In this document: positions 8,268 to 16,527 of the stretch, piece after piece
How the letters are laid out: every line of letters starts with the position of its first letter
Numbering within the stretch: position 1 is the stretch's first letter
DNA from: Microcoleus sp036704825
Lineage (GTDB): Bacteria > Cyanobacteriota > Cyanobacteriia > Cyanobacteriales > Microcoleaceae
DNA: 64,000 nucleotides
Reading direction: 5' to 3'
Assembly: GCA_036704825.1 (NCBI GenBank)
Contig: JAUBSN010000036.1
Location: 1-64,000, forward strand
The notes under the pieces: generated by a model
The model's input: only the letters and a program-made list of their open reading frames with translations
Told to the model about the DNA's origin: nothing
Database searches by the model: none
Made by a program: the position numbers and the translations under genes

Positions 8268-8507
8268 GTTGTCAGTTGGCTGTTGTCAGTTGGCAGTTGG
8301 CTGTTGTCAGTTGGCGGTTGTCAGTTGGCAGTTGGCGGTTGTCAGTTGGCTGTTGGCAGTTGGCTGTTGGCTGTTGGCTGTTGGCAGTTGACAGGAAAGC
8401 AGTTGTCAGTTGACAGGAAAGCAGTTGTCAGTTGCTACAAATAACAAGTAACAGATAACTAATGACTAATGACTAATGACTACTGACTACTGACTACTCA
8501 CTGTCAA
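8268..8507. repeat. CAGTTGG-type short tandem repeats between kdpC and kdpD
   Basis: About 240 bp made almost entirely of variants of GTCAGTTGGCAGTTGGCTGTTG followed by TGACTAATGACTAC-type heptamers. The same class occurs at 7070-7115, 41705-41740, 43705-43738, 54664-54775 and 63355-63390. It looks like a slippage-prone short tandemly repeated repetitive sequence of the kind known from filamentous cyanobacteria. Confidence 0.8.
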
Positions 8508-9137
8508 CTATTGTATAGCTTCGAGAGCCAAATTCAGTTTGAGGACGTTAACTCCCGGTTCGCCAAAAATGCCGAGAAATCTGCCCTCTGTATTTTTAGC
8601 TACCAACATTTCTACTTGATTGACATTGAGCGATCGCACTGTTGCTATCCGCTGAATTTGCGATCGAGCTGCCTCTACGCTAATGTGGGGATCGAGGCTA
8701 GAACCAGAGGTGTAGACTAAATCAGCAGTCGGTTTGATACCAGCTTTGTTGAGGCGGTCTAATTCAACTTGCACCCCCTGAAAACCATCTTTTTCATTAC
8801 CTCGCTTCAGCAGATCCGAGTTGCTGGGAGCCAGGTTGCTAGCTCCCGAAACACCTGTTCTTTGACTGGAATTTTCTCCCTTTGTGGGGTCATAATCTTC
8901 TGTCGAAAAGCTGCTGTAATTTGTGGTGCTGGGGCGGCTCCAAAAATATCTTTCTGATGAGAAAGGTTGGCCAATTAACGACGAACCCACGACAACTCCT
9001 TGCTCAGTAATTAAGCTGCCGTTTGCCTGGGAGTTGAAGGCAATTTGACCGATTACTAGCAAGATTAAAGGGTAAATAATTGCTGTAATTCCCCACAAAA
9101 CTAAAGTCACGCGAATTGCTCTGATTAATTCTCTCAT
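8508..9137 (-). CDS. kdpC: KdpC, potassium-transporting ATPase subunit C
   Basis: 209 residues. One N-terminal membrane segment (about 10-30) precedes a periplasmic domain. The family signatures are visible: GSLIGQPFSSERYFWSRPS (residues about 51-69), YTSGSSLDPHISVEAA and the C-terminal GEPGVNVLKLNLAL. KdpC couples the KdpA channel to the KdpB pump and raises K+ affinity. It is separated from the kdpF-like gene by 239 nt that contain a repeat hairpin, an unusually large gap for this operon. Confidence 0.93.
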   Translation of the reverse strand: MRELIRAIRVTLVLWGITAIIYPLILLVIGQIAFNSQANGSLITEQGVVVGSSLIGQPFSSERYFWSRPSTTNYSSFSTEDYDPTKGENSSQRTGVSGASNLAPSNSDLLKRGNEKDGFQGVQVELDRLNKAGIKPTADLVYTSGSSLDPHISVEAARSQIQRIATVRSLNVNQVEMLVAKNTEGRFLGIFGEPGVNVLKLNLALEAIQ

Positions 9138-9376
9138 AAATTACCTCAATTAACTAATTGTTTTTTGATGAAAGTGCTGGATGCAAAAAGTTGTTTGACA
9201 CGCTACCTATATCGTAAGGTGCTTGTGGGCACACCCTACATAATTGACATCATTTCCGATCGATTAACCATAATATCTCGGTCGGGGCGGGTTTTTGGGA
9301 TTGGAGATTGTTGGCAGGTATGGTTGGTGAACCCGCCCCTACAAAAATTGCAGTTGCTCGACGGGACATAATTGAC
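9138..9376. other. Gap within kdp operon, filled by hairpin repeats
   Basis: No gene. The region contains a small GGTGC...GCACCCTAC-like pair (9218-9238) and a GGGGCGGGTT hairpin (9284-9343). A short plus-strand open frame here is repeat sequence and was rejected. Confidence 0.6.
9284..9343. repeat. GGGGCGGGTT hairpin element, copy 1
   Basis: GGGGCGGGTT (9284-9293) and AACCCGCCCC (9330-9339) form the arms. A related copy at 43014-43072 also shares loop sequence (GAGATTG, TTGTTGGTGAA), and a more diverged pair of arms lies at 25033-25096. Confidence 0.7.
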
Positions 9377-9646
9377 CTAAAATCTTTCCGGCTGAAAAAT
9401 CACGACAAACAAATAAACTGCGAGCCCGACAATCACCAAACCCAAAAGACTTAAACCCCACGCAGCTTTTTTCGTCAAACCTTCATCCGCAGCCGCATAA
9501 ACAGCCGGTGCAATTATCAAGTTAAAGCACATGACCAGAAATAGCTGCACCGGGATTGGGTGGCGCTGCCAAAGCATTTGTGCTAACTCAACGGTTTCTT
9601 GAAAATCCCTCGGCAAAACATCATTCAGCAAATTTTTACTTTTCAT
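9377..9646 (-). CDS. kdpF: KdpF-like small membrane subunit, N-terminally extended
   Basis: 89 residues. The C-terminal part (LLGLVIVGLAVYLFVVIFQPERF) matches the single membrane helix of KdpF, which stabilises the Kdp complex and is about 29 residues in E. coli. Upstream is another hydrophobic segment (VQLFLVMCFNLIIAPAVYAAA) and a polar N-terminus. Extended proteins of this kind occur in cyanobacterial kdp operons. Position between kdpB and kdpC supports the call. Confidence 0.8.
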   Translation of the reverse strand: MKSKNLLNDVLPRDFQETVELAQMLWQRHPIPVQLFLVMCFNLIIAPAVYAAADEGLTKKAAWGLSLLGLVIVGLAVYLFVVIFQPERF

Positions 9647-9690
9647 AGTTACTCTGATTCGCGGTACTAAATGCGGTCAATAGTGTTAGG

Positions 9691-10305
9691 TTAATTTTCA
9701 GTTTTTTGAGCGCGCAGTGCGTTGCGAAACTCAACAACTGCATCGTACTGATCGGGAATATTGGCACAGCGAACAAACAAAGCTAAATCCAATTCTGGCA
9801 GCAATTTGCTTTGCTCTATTTGTTCGTATTCCTGTTCCTGTTCCCGCAAGTGATAGATGGAAAGCGTGCCTTTTCGCCAAAACCACACTTCGGGAACCTT
9901 GACCCGCTTGTAAATTTCTAGAACATTCACCCCGCCGCTGGTAACGACTACTTCTATTACCAAGTCGGGGATATCTTTCTTAGTCTGCAAGTTATAAGAC
10001 TCATCTGGTTCTTTTCTGCCACCTAATCTTATATTGCCAATAGTCTTGCTCCCTCTGGCATAAAACCGAATGCTTTTTTCTTCAAGATAAACCTCAAGTA
10101 ACTTCCGAATAGTGGTCTTACCATCTTCGTGTTCGTCGGAAAGTGGAGTCATAATATCTAAAGTTCCGTTGAGGTAGGCTAAGCGTATGCGCGGAAAATC
10201 TTCTAAAGCTGCTTCTATTGCTTCAAATTTCTCCCAACTCACATCGTAAAGCGTGAAGCATTGGTTACTTTCACTGACTGGTTTGTCCAAAAGTTGAGGG
10301 TTCAT
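9691..10305 (-). CDS. Uma2-family (DUF820) PD-(D/E)XK protein inside the kdp operon
   Basis: 204 residues. Uma2-family features: SWEKFEAIEAALEDFPRIRLAYLNGTLDIMTPLSDEHE near the start, then a nuclease-like core with PDLVIEVVVTSGG and LEIYKRVKVPEVWFWRKGTLSIYHL. The Asp and Glu of PDLVIEV and the downstream Lys are the expected PD-(D/E)XK residues. The family is hugely expanded in cyanobacteria and its biological role is unknown; nuclease activity is predicted, not shown. It sits between kdpB (51 nt) and kdpF (44 nt) on the same strand, so it is probably cotranscribed with potassium-uptake genes. Confidence 0.88.
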   Translation of the reverse strand: MNPQLLDKPVSESNQCFTLYDVSWEKFEAIEAALEDFPRIRLAYLNGTLDIMTPLSDEHEDGKTTIRKLLEVYLEEKSIRFYARGSKTIGNIRLGGRKEPDESYNLQTKKDIPDLVIEVVVTSGGVNVLEIYKRVKVPEVWFWRKGTLSIYHLREQEQEYEQIEQSKLLPELDLALFVRCANIPDQYDAVVEFRNALRAQKTEN

Positions 10306-10356
10306 AGGTCATTCCATCCGTTACATTCGTGGAGCGAATCCGTTGCCGAACTTCTT

Positions 10357-12450
10357 CTATGCTAACCCAACGGCGGCAATCAAAACATCAATAATTTTGA
10401 TGGCAATAAACGGCGCAACGGCCCCGCCCAATCCGTAGATTAAAATGTTCCGCTGCAACAGTTGGTTGGCGGTCAGCGGTCGAAATTTAACCCCGGTTAA
10501 TGCTAGGGGAATTAAAGCGGGAATAATCAAAGCATTGTAAACTAATGCCGACAAAACCGCAGATTGACCGCTGGCTAAACCCATGACGTTTAATGCGCCG
10601 ACGGGGGCAAACATGGCTGGAATAATTGCAAAATATTTAGCGATATCGTTGGCTAGGGAAAATGTGGTCAGGGCGCCGCGAGTAATCAGCAATTGTTTGC
10701 CGATTGTCACTAAGTCAATTAGTTTGGTAGGGTCAGAATCTAAGTCCACCATGTTTGCAGCTTCTTTCGCGGCTTGGGTTCCCGAATTCATCGCGAGTCC
10801 TACGTTTGCTTGCGCTAGTGCGGGTGCGTCGTTGGTTCCGTCTCCTGTCATTGCGACTAATTTGCCCTCGGCTTGTTGTTTGCGAATTACGTCGATTTTG
10901 TCCTCGGGAGTTGCTTCGGCAATGAAGTCGTCAACCCCTGCTTCATCGGCAATTACTGATGCTGTAATTCGGTTATCTCCGGTGAGCATAATGGTGCGAA
11001 TTCCCATTTTTCGCAGTTGGTCAAACCGATCGCGAATTCCCGGTTTGATGACATCTTTTAAATAGATAATGCCGTAGGTGTCGCTGCCTTGACAAACAGC
11101 TAAAGGTGTGCCTCCCAAGCGGGAAACTCGCTCGTAAGCTTCATCGAGATCCGGCCCGAAATTGCCGCCGCGCGATCGCACAAAACCCTTCACCGCATCC
11201 ACCGCACCCTTGCGAACCTCCGTCCCGTCGGGCAAATCCGTGCCAGACATCCGCGTTTTTGCGGAAAAATCAAGCCCCGTGGCGTTGGTGCGATCGAACT
11301 CCACCTGTGCGCCCAAATTTTGAGCCAAACGGACGATCGACTTTCCCTCTGGAGTATCGTCAAACAGGCTAGCAGCAAGGGCTACACTCGCAACCTCCTG
11401 CAGCGAGTGACCGTTTACCGGAATGAACTCCTCGGCTAAACGGTTCCCCAGCGTGATCGTCCCCGTTTTGTCCAAAATCAGCGTATTCACGTCGCCGCAA
11501 GCCTCCACGGCGCGTCCAGATGTCGCTATCACGTTAAACTGAGCGACGCGATCCATCCCCGCAATGCCGATCGCGCTCAGCAAACCTCCAATGGTTGTTG
11601 GAATCAGCGCCACCAGCAGCGAAATCAGCGTCACCACGCCCACAGGGGTTTTCACGTAATTTCCCACGGGCGGAATCGTCGAAACCACAATCAAAAACAC
11701 CAGAGTCAGCACTGCCAGCAGCACAGTTAGCGCGATCTCGTTCGGCGTTTTCGATCGTTCTGCGCCCTCTACCAGCGCGATCATCCTGTCCAAAAACCCC
11801 TTGCCGGGGTCGGCCATCACCCGCAGCGTCAGTTCGTCGGAAAGGATGCGCGTACCGCCGGTAACGGAACTGGCGATGTCCGAACCCGGTTCCTTGAGCA
11901 CCGGTGCCGATTCGCCGGTGATCGCAGATTCGTCTACAGATGCGACACCTGCGATCACTTCCCCGTCGGCGGGAATGACATCGCCTGCGATCACTTTAAT
12001 TTGGTCGCCGCGTCTCAGGGATGTCGAACTAACTTCTTGAATTGAACCGTCTGGTAGGAGTTTGCGGGCTGTTGTGTCGGCTTTGGTCGATCGCAGGGCA
12101 TCTGCTTGCGCTTTCCCGCGCCCTTCCGCCACCGCTTCGGCAAAATTAGCAAATACCAAAGTGAAGAACAAAATTAACGTGACTAAACCGTTGAAAACTC
12201 TCTGATTTTCGCCGGGAACCGGGCCGAACAGCGTGGGGTCGATCGTTAATAATGCAGTCACAATTGTGCCAACCCACACCACAAACATCACCGGATTTTT
12301 CAGCATTACCCGCGGGTTTAGCTTAACAAAAGCTTGTTTAAAAGCTCTTTGATAAAGACCTTTTGTATTTGCTTTTGGTGTGTGTTTTCGAGAGTCGCGA
12401 GAACCTCTAGCAGGTTTTTTTGGGGAATCAGGGGTATTGGAAGAAGCCAT
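10357..12450 (-). CDS. kdpB: KdpB, potassium-transporting P-type ATPase subunit B
   Basis: 697 residues, the usual length. P-type ATPase hallmarks are all present: TGES in AITGESAPV (actuator domain), phosphorylation motif DKTGT in LILDKTGTITLGN, nucleotide-binding KGAVDAVKG, MLTGDNRITA and MTGDGTNDAPALAQANVG at the hinge. The N-terminal 30 residues are basic and Ser-rich (KKPARGSRDSRKHTPKANTK), longer than in E. coli. It hydrolyses ATP to drive K+ uptake with KdpA and KdpC. It lies 122 nt downstream of kdpA across a TTTTAGA-type repeat. Confidence 0.97.
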   Translation of the reverse strand: MASSNTPDSPKKPARGSRDSRKHTPKANTKGLYQRAFKQAFVKLNPRVMLKNPVMFVVWVGTIVTALLTIDPTLFGPVPGENQRVFNGLVTLILFFTLVFANFAEAVAEGRGKAQADALRSTKADTTARKLLPDGSIQEVSSTSLRRGDQIKVIAGDVIPADGEVIAGVASVDESAITGESAPVLKEPGSDIASSVTGGTRILSDELTLRVMADPGKGFLDRMIALVEGAERSKTPNEIALTVLLAVLTLVFLIVVSTIPPVGNYVKTPVGVVTLISLLVALIPTTIGGLLSAIGIAGMDRVAQFNVIATSGRAVEACGDVNTLILDKTGTITLGNRLAEEFIPVNGHSLQEVASVALAASLFDDTPEGKSIVRLAQNLGAQVEFDRTNATGLDFSAKTRMSGTDLPDGTEVRKGAVDAVKGFVRSRGGNFGPDLDEAYERVSRLGGTPLAVCQGSDTYGIIYLKDVIKPGIRDRFDQLRKMGIRTIMLTGDNRITASVIADEAGVDDFIAEATPEDKIDVIRKQQAEGKLVAMTGDGTNDAPALAQANVGLAMNSGTQAAKEAANMVDLDSDPTKLIDLVTIGKQLLITRGALTTFSLANDIAKYFAIIPAMFAPVGALNVMGLASGQSAVLSALVYNALIIPALIPLALTGVKFRPLTANQLLQRNILIYGLGGAVAPFIAIKIIDVLIAAVGLA

Positions 12451-12540
12451 GTCGATTTTAGATTTTAGATTTTAGATTTTAGATTTGGGATTTGCGATTT
12501 GGGATTTTAGATTTGGGATTGTTGCCAGCAACAGCAGTTT
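12451..12540. repeat. TTTTAGA heptamer repeats between kdpA and kdpB
   Basis: A run of GATTTTA/GATTTGG units. The same repeat class recurs at 5470-5590, 24020-24045, 43675-43695, 44720-44752 and 53915-53945. It breaks the kdpA-kdpB spacing but carries no reading frame of note. Confidence 0.75.
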
Positions 12541-12572
12541 ATTGTCGCTGCATTACTTAATGCAATCTACAT

Positions 12573-14387
12573 CTACTGTCCGCTGTTTGGTGTCGGCGTT
12601 GTCGCTTCAGGCGAAGGTGTTGCTAAAGGCGAAGGTGTTGCTAAAGGCGAAGGCGTTGCTAAAGGCGGTGCAGTTATCGGTGTGGGTTCAAATTTGCCGC
12701 TGCTAATTTCATATCCTTCGGCAATTGGCCCTAAAGCTAGAACTGGGAAAAATGTCAGCGCGCCCAGAATTAAGATTACTCCTGCGGTGACGCTGGTGAA
12801 CAAAACTGAATCGGTTCTGAGAGTGCCTGTTGTTTCGGGAACCAGTTGTTTGTTGGTCATGCTGTCAGCTAAAAGCAGCAGGGCAATAATTGGAACGTAG
12901 CGCCCCAACAGCAGGCTGAAACAGGTGCTTAAATTCCACCAAAGTCCTGTCGGCGCGGGTTGAGAGTCTGCCAATCCTTCAAAACCAGAACCGTTGTTAG
13001 CCGCCGCCGAAGCGTATTCGTACATCACCTGGGAAATGCCGTGAAATCCCGGGTTGCTGATGCCGCTCAAACTGTCGGTAAAGGCGAGGGTAATTGCACC
13101 GGGGATTAAAACTGCGATCGGGTGAATTAACAAAACAACGCTGGCTAAAACAATTTCCCGTTTTTCTATTTTTCGTCCCAAAAATTCCGGCGTTCTCCCC
13201 ACCATCAATCCGGTGAGAAATACGCTCAAAATCGAGTAGATAAATAAGTAAGCCGTTCCCGTTCCCTGTCCGCCCCAAACGATTTGCAGAAACAAATTAA
13301 ACAAAGTAGCAAAACCACCGGGAGGCATTAAAGAATCGTGCATCCCGTTGACCGCGCCGCACATTGTGCCAGTCGTAGTCACCGCCCACAGTGCAGTCTC
13401 GGCCCAGCCAAACCTAACTTCTTTGCCTTCTAAATTTGGCTGCTGCGAACCCAGTAAATTATTAATTTGAGGGTTGCCGCCGTACTCGCCAAATGCTGCA
13501 ATGCCAATCAAGACAATATAGATGCCAAATACCATCCAAAAAATCAGCCATCCCTGTTTTTTGTTGTTGGCAAATCTGCCGTAGGTGTGAATGAGTGCTG
13601 CTGGTATGGAAACCATTGCTAGTGTTTCCAGCAGGTTGGTAAAAGGGTTGGGATTTTCAAAGGGATGAGCCGAGTTAATGGCAAAAAATCCGCCGCCATT
13701 TTCTCCCAGTTGTTTGATGCTTTCAAAGTGAGCAACTGGGCCGCGAGCAATTACTTGCGTGCCGCCTTCTAAGGTACGGGCTACTGCCGGGCCTGTTAAG
13801 GTTTCCGGCACTCCTGAAATTAGCAACAACAAGGCAATAATTAAAGAAAGGGGCAGCAGAATCCTGGTGATTGATTGAATTAAATCGATGTAAAAGTTGC
13901 CCAATGGACGGCCGATCAATCCCCGGATAAATGCAATGCCTACTGCTAAACCTGTAGCTGCTGAGGTAAACATTAAAAATCCCAGGGTTAACTGGGATAG
14001 ATAAGTGAATGTTGTCTCGCCGGAGTAATGCTGTTGGTCGGTATTTGTGAGGAATGAAATAGTTGTGTGCAGCGCAGTATCCCAGGTTGGGGTACTTAGG
14101 CTGGTAGGATTTAAAGGCAGCACTCCCTGAAGCATGAAAATTATAAACACAAATATGCCCATTGCTGCATTGCTGTAGAGTAGCGATCGCGCATATTGCC
14201 AACCTGTCATGGAATCTAACGACCGGATGTTGCTGGCTTTATAGATGAGTTGTTCGAGGGGTTTAATAGCGGGGTCGAGAATGGTTGGTTGTCCCATGTA
14301 CACTCGCGCCATGTAGTTGCCGAAGACAGGCGCGATCGCGATTAAAATGATTAGGGTTAATGCAATTTGAATTAATCCTTGGAGCAT
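12573..14387 (-). CDS. kdpA: KdpA, potassium-transporting ATPase K+-channel subunit
   Basis: 604 residues, ten or more membrane segments, belonging to the K+ transporter superfamily. Selectivity-filter regions are recognisable: SFLTNTDQQHYSGE, GENGGGFFAINSAHPFENP, TTTGTMCGAVNGMHDS and AAANNGSGFEG. It forms the K+-selective pathway of the Kdp pump. The C-terminus has an extra Pro/Thr/Ser tail of about 30 residues encoded partly by three 18-bp direct repeats (12610-12665, PLATPS units); this is outside the conserved fold. It is the first gene of the minus-strand operon, starting 347 nt from the divergent histidine kinase. Confidence 0.96.
   Translation of the reverse strand: MLQGLIQIALTLIILIAIAPVFGNYMARVYMGQPTILDPAIKPLEQLIYKASNIRSLDSMTGWQYARSLLYSNAAMGIFVFIIFMLQGVLPLNPTSLSTPTWDTALHTTISFLTNTDQQHYSGETTFTYLSQLTLGFLMFTSAATGLAVGIAFIRGLIGRPLGNFYIDLIQSITRILLPLSLIIALLLLISGVPETLTGPAVARTLEGGTQVIARGPVAHFESIKQLGENGGGFFAINSAHPFENPNPFTNLLETLAMVSIPAALIHTYGRFANNKKQGWLIFWMVFGIYIVLIGIAAFGEYGGNPQINNLLGSQQPNLEGKEVRFGWAETALWAVTTTGTMCGAVNGMHDSLMPPGGFATLFNLFLQIVWGGQGTGTAYLFIYSILSVFLTGLMVGRTPEFLGRKIEKREIVLASVVLLIHPIAVLIPGAITLAFTDSLSGISNPGFHGISQVMYEYASAAANNGSGFEGLADSQPAPTGLWWNLSTCFSLLLGRYVPIIALLLLADSMTNKQLVPETTGTLRTDSVLFTSVTAGVILILGALTFFPVLALGPIAEGYEISSGKFEPTPITAPPLATPSPLATPSPLATPSPEATTPTPNSGQ
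12610..12665 (-). repeat. Three 18-bp direct repeats in the 3' end of kdpA
   Basis: The unit GCGAAGGTGTTGCTAAAG occurs three times in tandem with one substitution, encoding repeated PLATPS. It is in frame, so copy-number change would lengthen or shorten the tail of KdpA without disrupting it. Confidence 0.85.
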
Positions 14388-14734
14388 AACTGAGTTGAAA
14401 GTTTCTTGTTTAGTTATTACTCTACTGAAGTTGGGAAGTTTTGATAATTAGTCTTCTGGTATAAATTACTGTTTATAATTTATGCTTGTCTGCCATACTT
14501 TTACTGATAGGTGACTGTTTAGATGCTGTTAAAAATCTATAATTGCAGGTATAGATGCTGTCTAAACGCTGTTTTTTGCGCGACAATGTACTGAATATTT
14601 CAGGATTTACGCACTCCAAGCAAAGAAACCGGATTTTTAGCGGGATTAAAGGCTAGAGTCGATTATTTTCGTAAAAAACCCGGTTTCTGACCATCAGTGC
14701 GTCTGGGACTGGTTATTTTAATATGGATTAACTG
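14388..14734. promoter_or_regulatory. Divergent intergenic region between kdpA and the sensor kinase
   Basis: 347 bp with no gene. It must hold the promoters of the kdp operon (minus) and of the kinase/regulator pair (plus), but I cannot place them with confidence. The kdpA-proximal part is AT-rich with TATAAATTACTGTTTATAAT-like sequence near 14460-14480. The kinase-proximal part is occupied by an inverted-repeat element (14602-14710). Confidence 0.45.
14602..14710. mobile_element. MITE-like element (GGACTTACGCA family), copy 1
   Basis: Degenerate outer arms AGGATTTACGCAC and GTGCGTCTGGGACT enclose an inner inverted pair GAAACCGGATTTTT / AAAAACCCGGTTTC. Better preserved copies lie at 28348-28454 and 59276-59384. 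It encodes no protein. Confidence 0.7.
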
Positions 14735-15838
14735 ATGATGTTTGAAAGCTTATCAATCATTAAAAAAAGACTCGTATTTCAAGAGAAGTATTTGCGCGGA
14801 AGGTGGTCGATCGCCATTTTATTCGGTATTGTCATCGCGCTGGAATTTTCTACGCCGTCGGAGTATCTGTTTGGGTATTTGTACACAGGGCCGATTTTGC
14901 TGGCAAATTCGCGCTTGAGTCGGTTGGGTAAGTTGCAAATTACGCTGGTATCGGCAGCTTTGATGCTGTTAAATTTGTTTGTTCCTCCTGGAGAAGCGAT
15001 CGCCCTAGCAACTGTAGCAAATAGATCGATCGCAGTCATGGCTTTAGGGGTGACGGGATATTTGAGCGATCGCAACCAGCAGTACCAAGAGACGATCGCG
15101 ATCGCTAAAGCTGAGTTGCAGTCGCAGCAGCGGCTGGCAAGCATCCGAGAAGATTTTGTCTCTACTTTGAGTCACGACTTGAAAACGCCGATGCTGGGGG
15201 CGATTGAAACAATTAAAGCTTTTGGGTCAGCAAAATTTGGGAATGTCACCGCCAGTCAGCAAAAAGTTCTCGAAACAATGGCGCGATCGCACCAAATGTC
15301 TCTACAATTAGTAGAAACGCTGCTGGATGTTTACCGCAACGATGCCGAAGGTTTAAAACTGCAACTTGCTCCCGTAAATTTAGTAGCATTGGCAGAAGAA
15401 GTAATTGCAACACTCATCCATTTATCGGCGGCGCGCCGGGTTTACATTAATATGAGTTACGGAGAGTCAGATTTCCGCCGCTCTTTGTGGGTAAATGGCG
15501 ATGCTGTGCAACTCCAGCGCGTTTTTGTTAATTTGCTAACAAACGGCATTAACCATTCTCCTCGCGGTGGCAAAGTAGAAATTGTTATGGAATCTAATTC
15601 GAGTTATCAGGTGGTGAAAGTTATCGATAGCGGGTTGGGAATTACCGCCGATGAACTGCCCCACTTGTTCGAGCGTTTTTATCAAGGACACAGCGACCGG
15701 CAAGCCAAAGGGTCGGGATTAGGATTGTACTTATCTCGCCAAATTATTGACGCGCACGGCGGTATAATTTGGGCAGAAAATAACTTGCCACACGGTGCTT
15801 TATTTGGATTCCGACTCCCTGCTATCCCACAGAAATGA
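14735..15838 (+). CDS. Membrane sensor histidine kinase
   Basis: 367 residues. N-terminal half: three to four membrane segments (about 25-110; AILFGIVIALEF, LLANS, VSAALMLLNLFV, VMALGVTGYL). A HisKA domain follows with the phospho-acceptor H147 in STLSHDLKTP, then a HATPase domain with N-box (FVNLLTNGINHSPRGG), G1 (VIDSGLGITADELPHLFERF) and G2 (KGSGLGLYLSRQIIDAHGG). The stop overlaps the start of the response regulator (ATGA at 15835-15838), so the pair is translationally coupled. No known sensory domain is seen. Given the divergent kdp operon and the kinase-less KdpD, regulation of kdp is a reasonable hypothesis, not evidence. Confidence 0.9.
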   Translation: MMFESLSIIKKRLVFQEKYLRGRWSIAILFGIVIALEFSTPSEYLFGYLYTGPILLANSRLSRLGKLQITLVSAALMLLNLFVPPGEAIALATVANRSIAVMALGVTGYLSDRNQQYQETIAIAKAELQSQQRLASIREDFVSTLSHDLKTPMLGAIETIKAFGSAKFGNVTASQQKVLETMARSHQMSLQLVETLLDVYRNDAEGLKLQLAPVNLVALAEEVIATLIHLSAARRVYINMSYGESDFRRSLWVNGDAVQLQRVFVNLLTNGINHSPRGGKVEIVMESNSSYQVVKVIDSGLGITADELPHLFERFYQGHSDRQAKGSGLGLYLSRQIIDAHGGIIWAENNLPHGALFGFRLPAIPQK

Positions 15839-16527
15839 AACCAGCTTATCCCTTGCGAATTCTCTTAGTTGAAGACGACGAACTGTTTCGGTTGGGCCTG
15901 CAAACGCGGTTGCAGCAAGAAAGTTGCTTGCAAGTAATTGCCGAGGCAGAAGATGGCGAAACAGCAGTAGAACTGACTCAGGAACACTTACCAGATGTGG
16001 TAGTTCTCGATGTCGGTTTGCCTGGAATTGGGGGTATTGAAGCGTGCCGCCAAATTAAAGAGCGACATCCAGTAATTCCAGTTTTAATTTTAACATCTCA
16101 TTCCCAAAAATCCTTAATTGAAAGATTAATTGCAGCGGGAGCTCAGGGATATTGCCTCAAGGGAATTGCTGCGGAAACTTTGGTTTGGGCAATTCGATCG
16201 GTAGCAGCGGGTGCTTCGTGGTGGGATCAGGCGGCAACTGCGGAAATTCGGGCGGTTTTTGCTAATTCTGAACCTGTGAAAGTTGGTTCAAAATCAGAAG
16301 TTTTGGAAAATCCGCTGACGAAGCGAGAACAGGAAATATTAGCTTTAGTTGCGGCGGGGAAAAGCAATCAGGAAATTGCTCAAATATTGTACATTGCTCC
16401 GGGGACAGTGCGAGTTCACGTGCACGCGATTTTGCAAAAGTTAGAAGTGCGCGATCGCACTCAAGCTGCTGTTCTCGCAATTCAGAAAGGATTGGTTGCT
16501 GAAGAACTTTTGGTGATCGAACCTTAA
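15835..16527 (+). CDS. NarL/FixJ-type response regulator
   Basis: 230 residues. Receiver domain with the acidic pair (VEDDE), phospho-acceptor D59 (VVVLDVGLPG), conserved Ser/Thr (LILTSHS) and Lys (GYCLKG). A LuxR-type helix-turn-helix follows (about 158-215; LTKREQEILALVAAGKSNQEIAQ split over two helices, then GTVRVHVHAILQKLEV). It overlaps the kinase gene by 4 nt and is its obvious partner. This differs from KdpE, which has an OmpR-type DNA-binding domain. Confidence 0.92.
   Translation: MKPAYPLRILLVEDDELFRLGLQTRLQQESCLQVIAEAEDGETAVELTQEHLPDVVVLDVGLPGIGGIEACRQIKERHPVIPVLILTSHSQKSLIERLIAAGAQGYCLKGIAAETLVWAIRSVAAGASWWDQAATAEIRAVFANSEPVKVGSKSEVLENPLTKREQEILALVAAGKSNQEIAQILYIAPGTVRVHVHAILQKLEVRDRTQAAVLAIQKGLVAEELLVIEP

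Noticed and set aside
9165..9371. Short plus-strand frame between kdpF and kdpC
   Set aside because: It spans two hairpin repeats, which explains its apparent coding content.
11106..12040. Plus-strand frames opposite kdpB
   Set aside because: kdpB is an intact, full-length P-type ATPase on the other strand; these are shadows.
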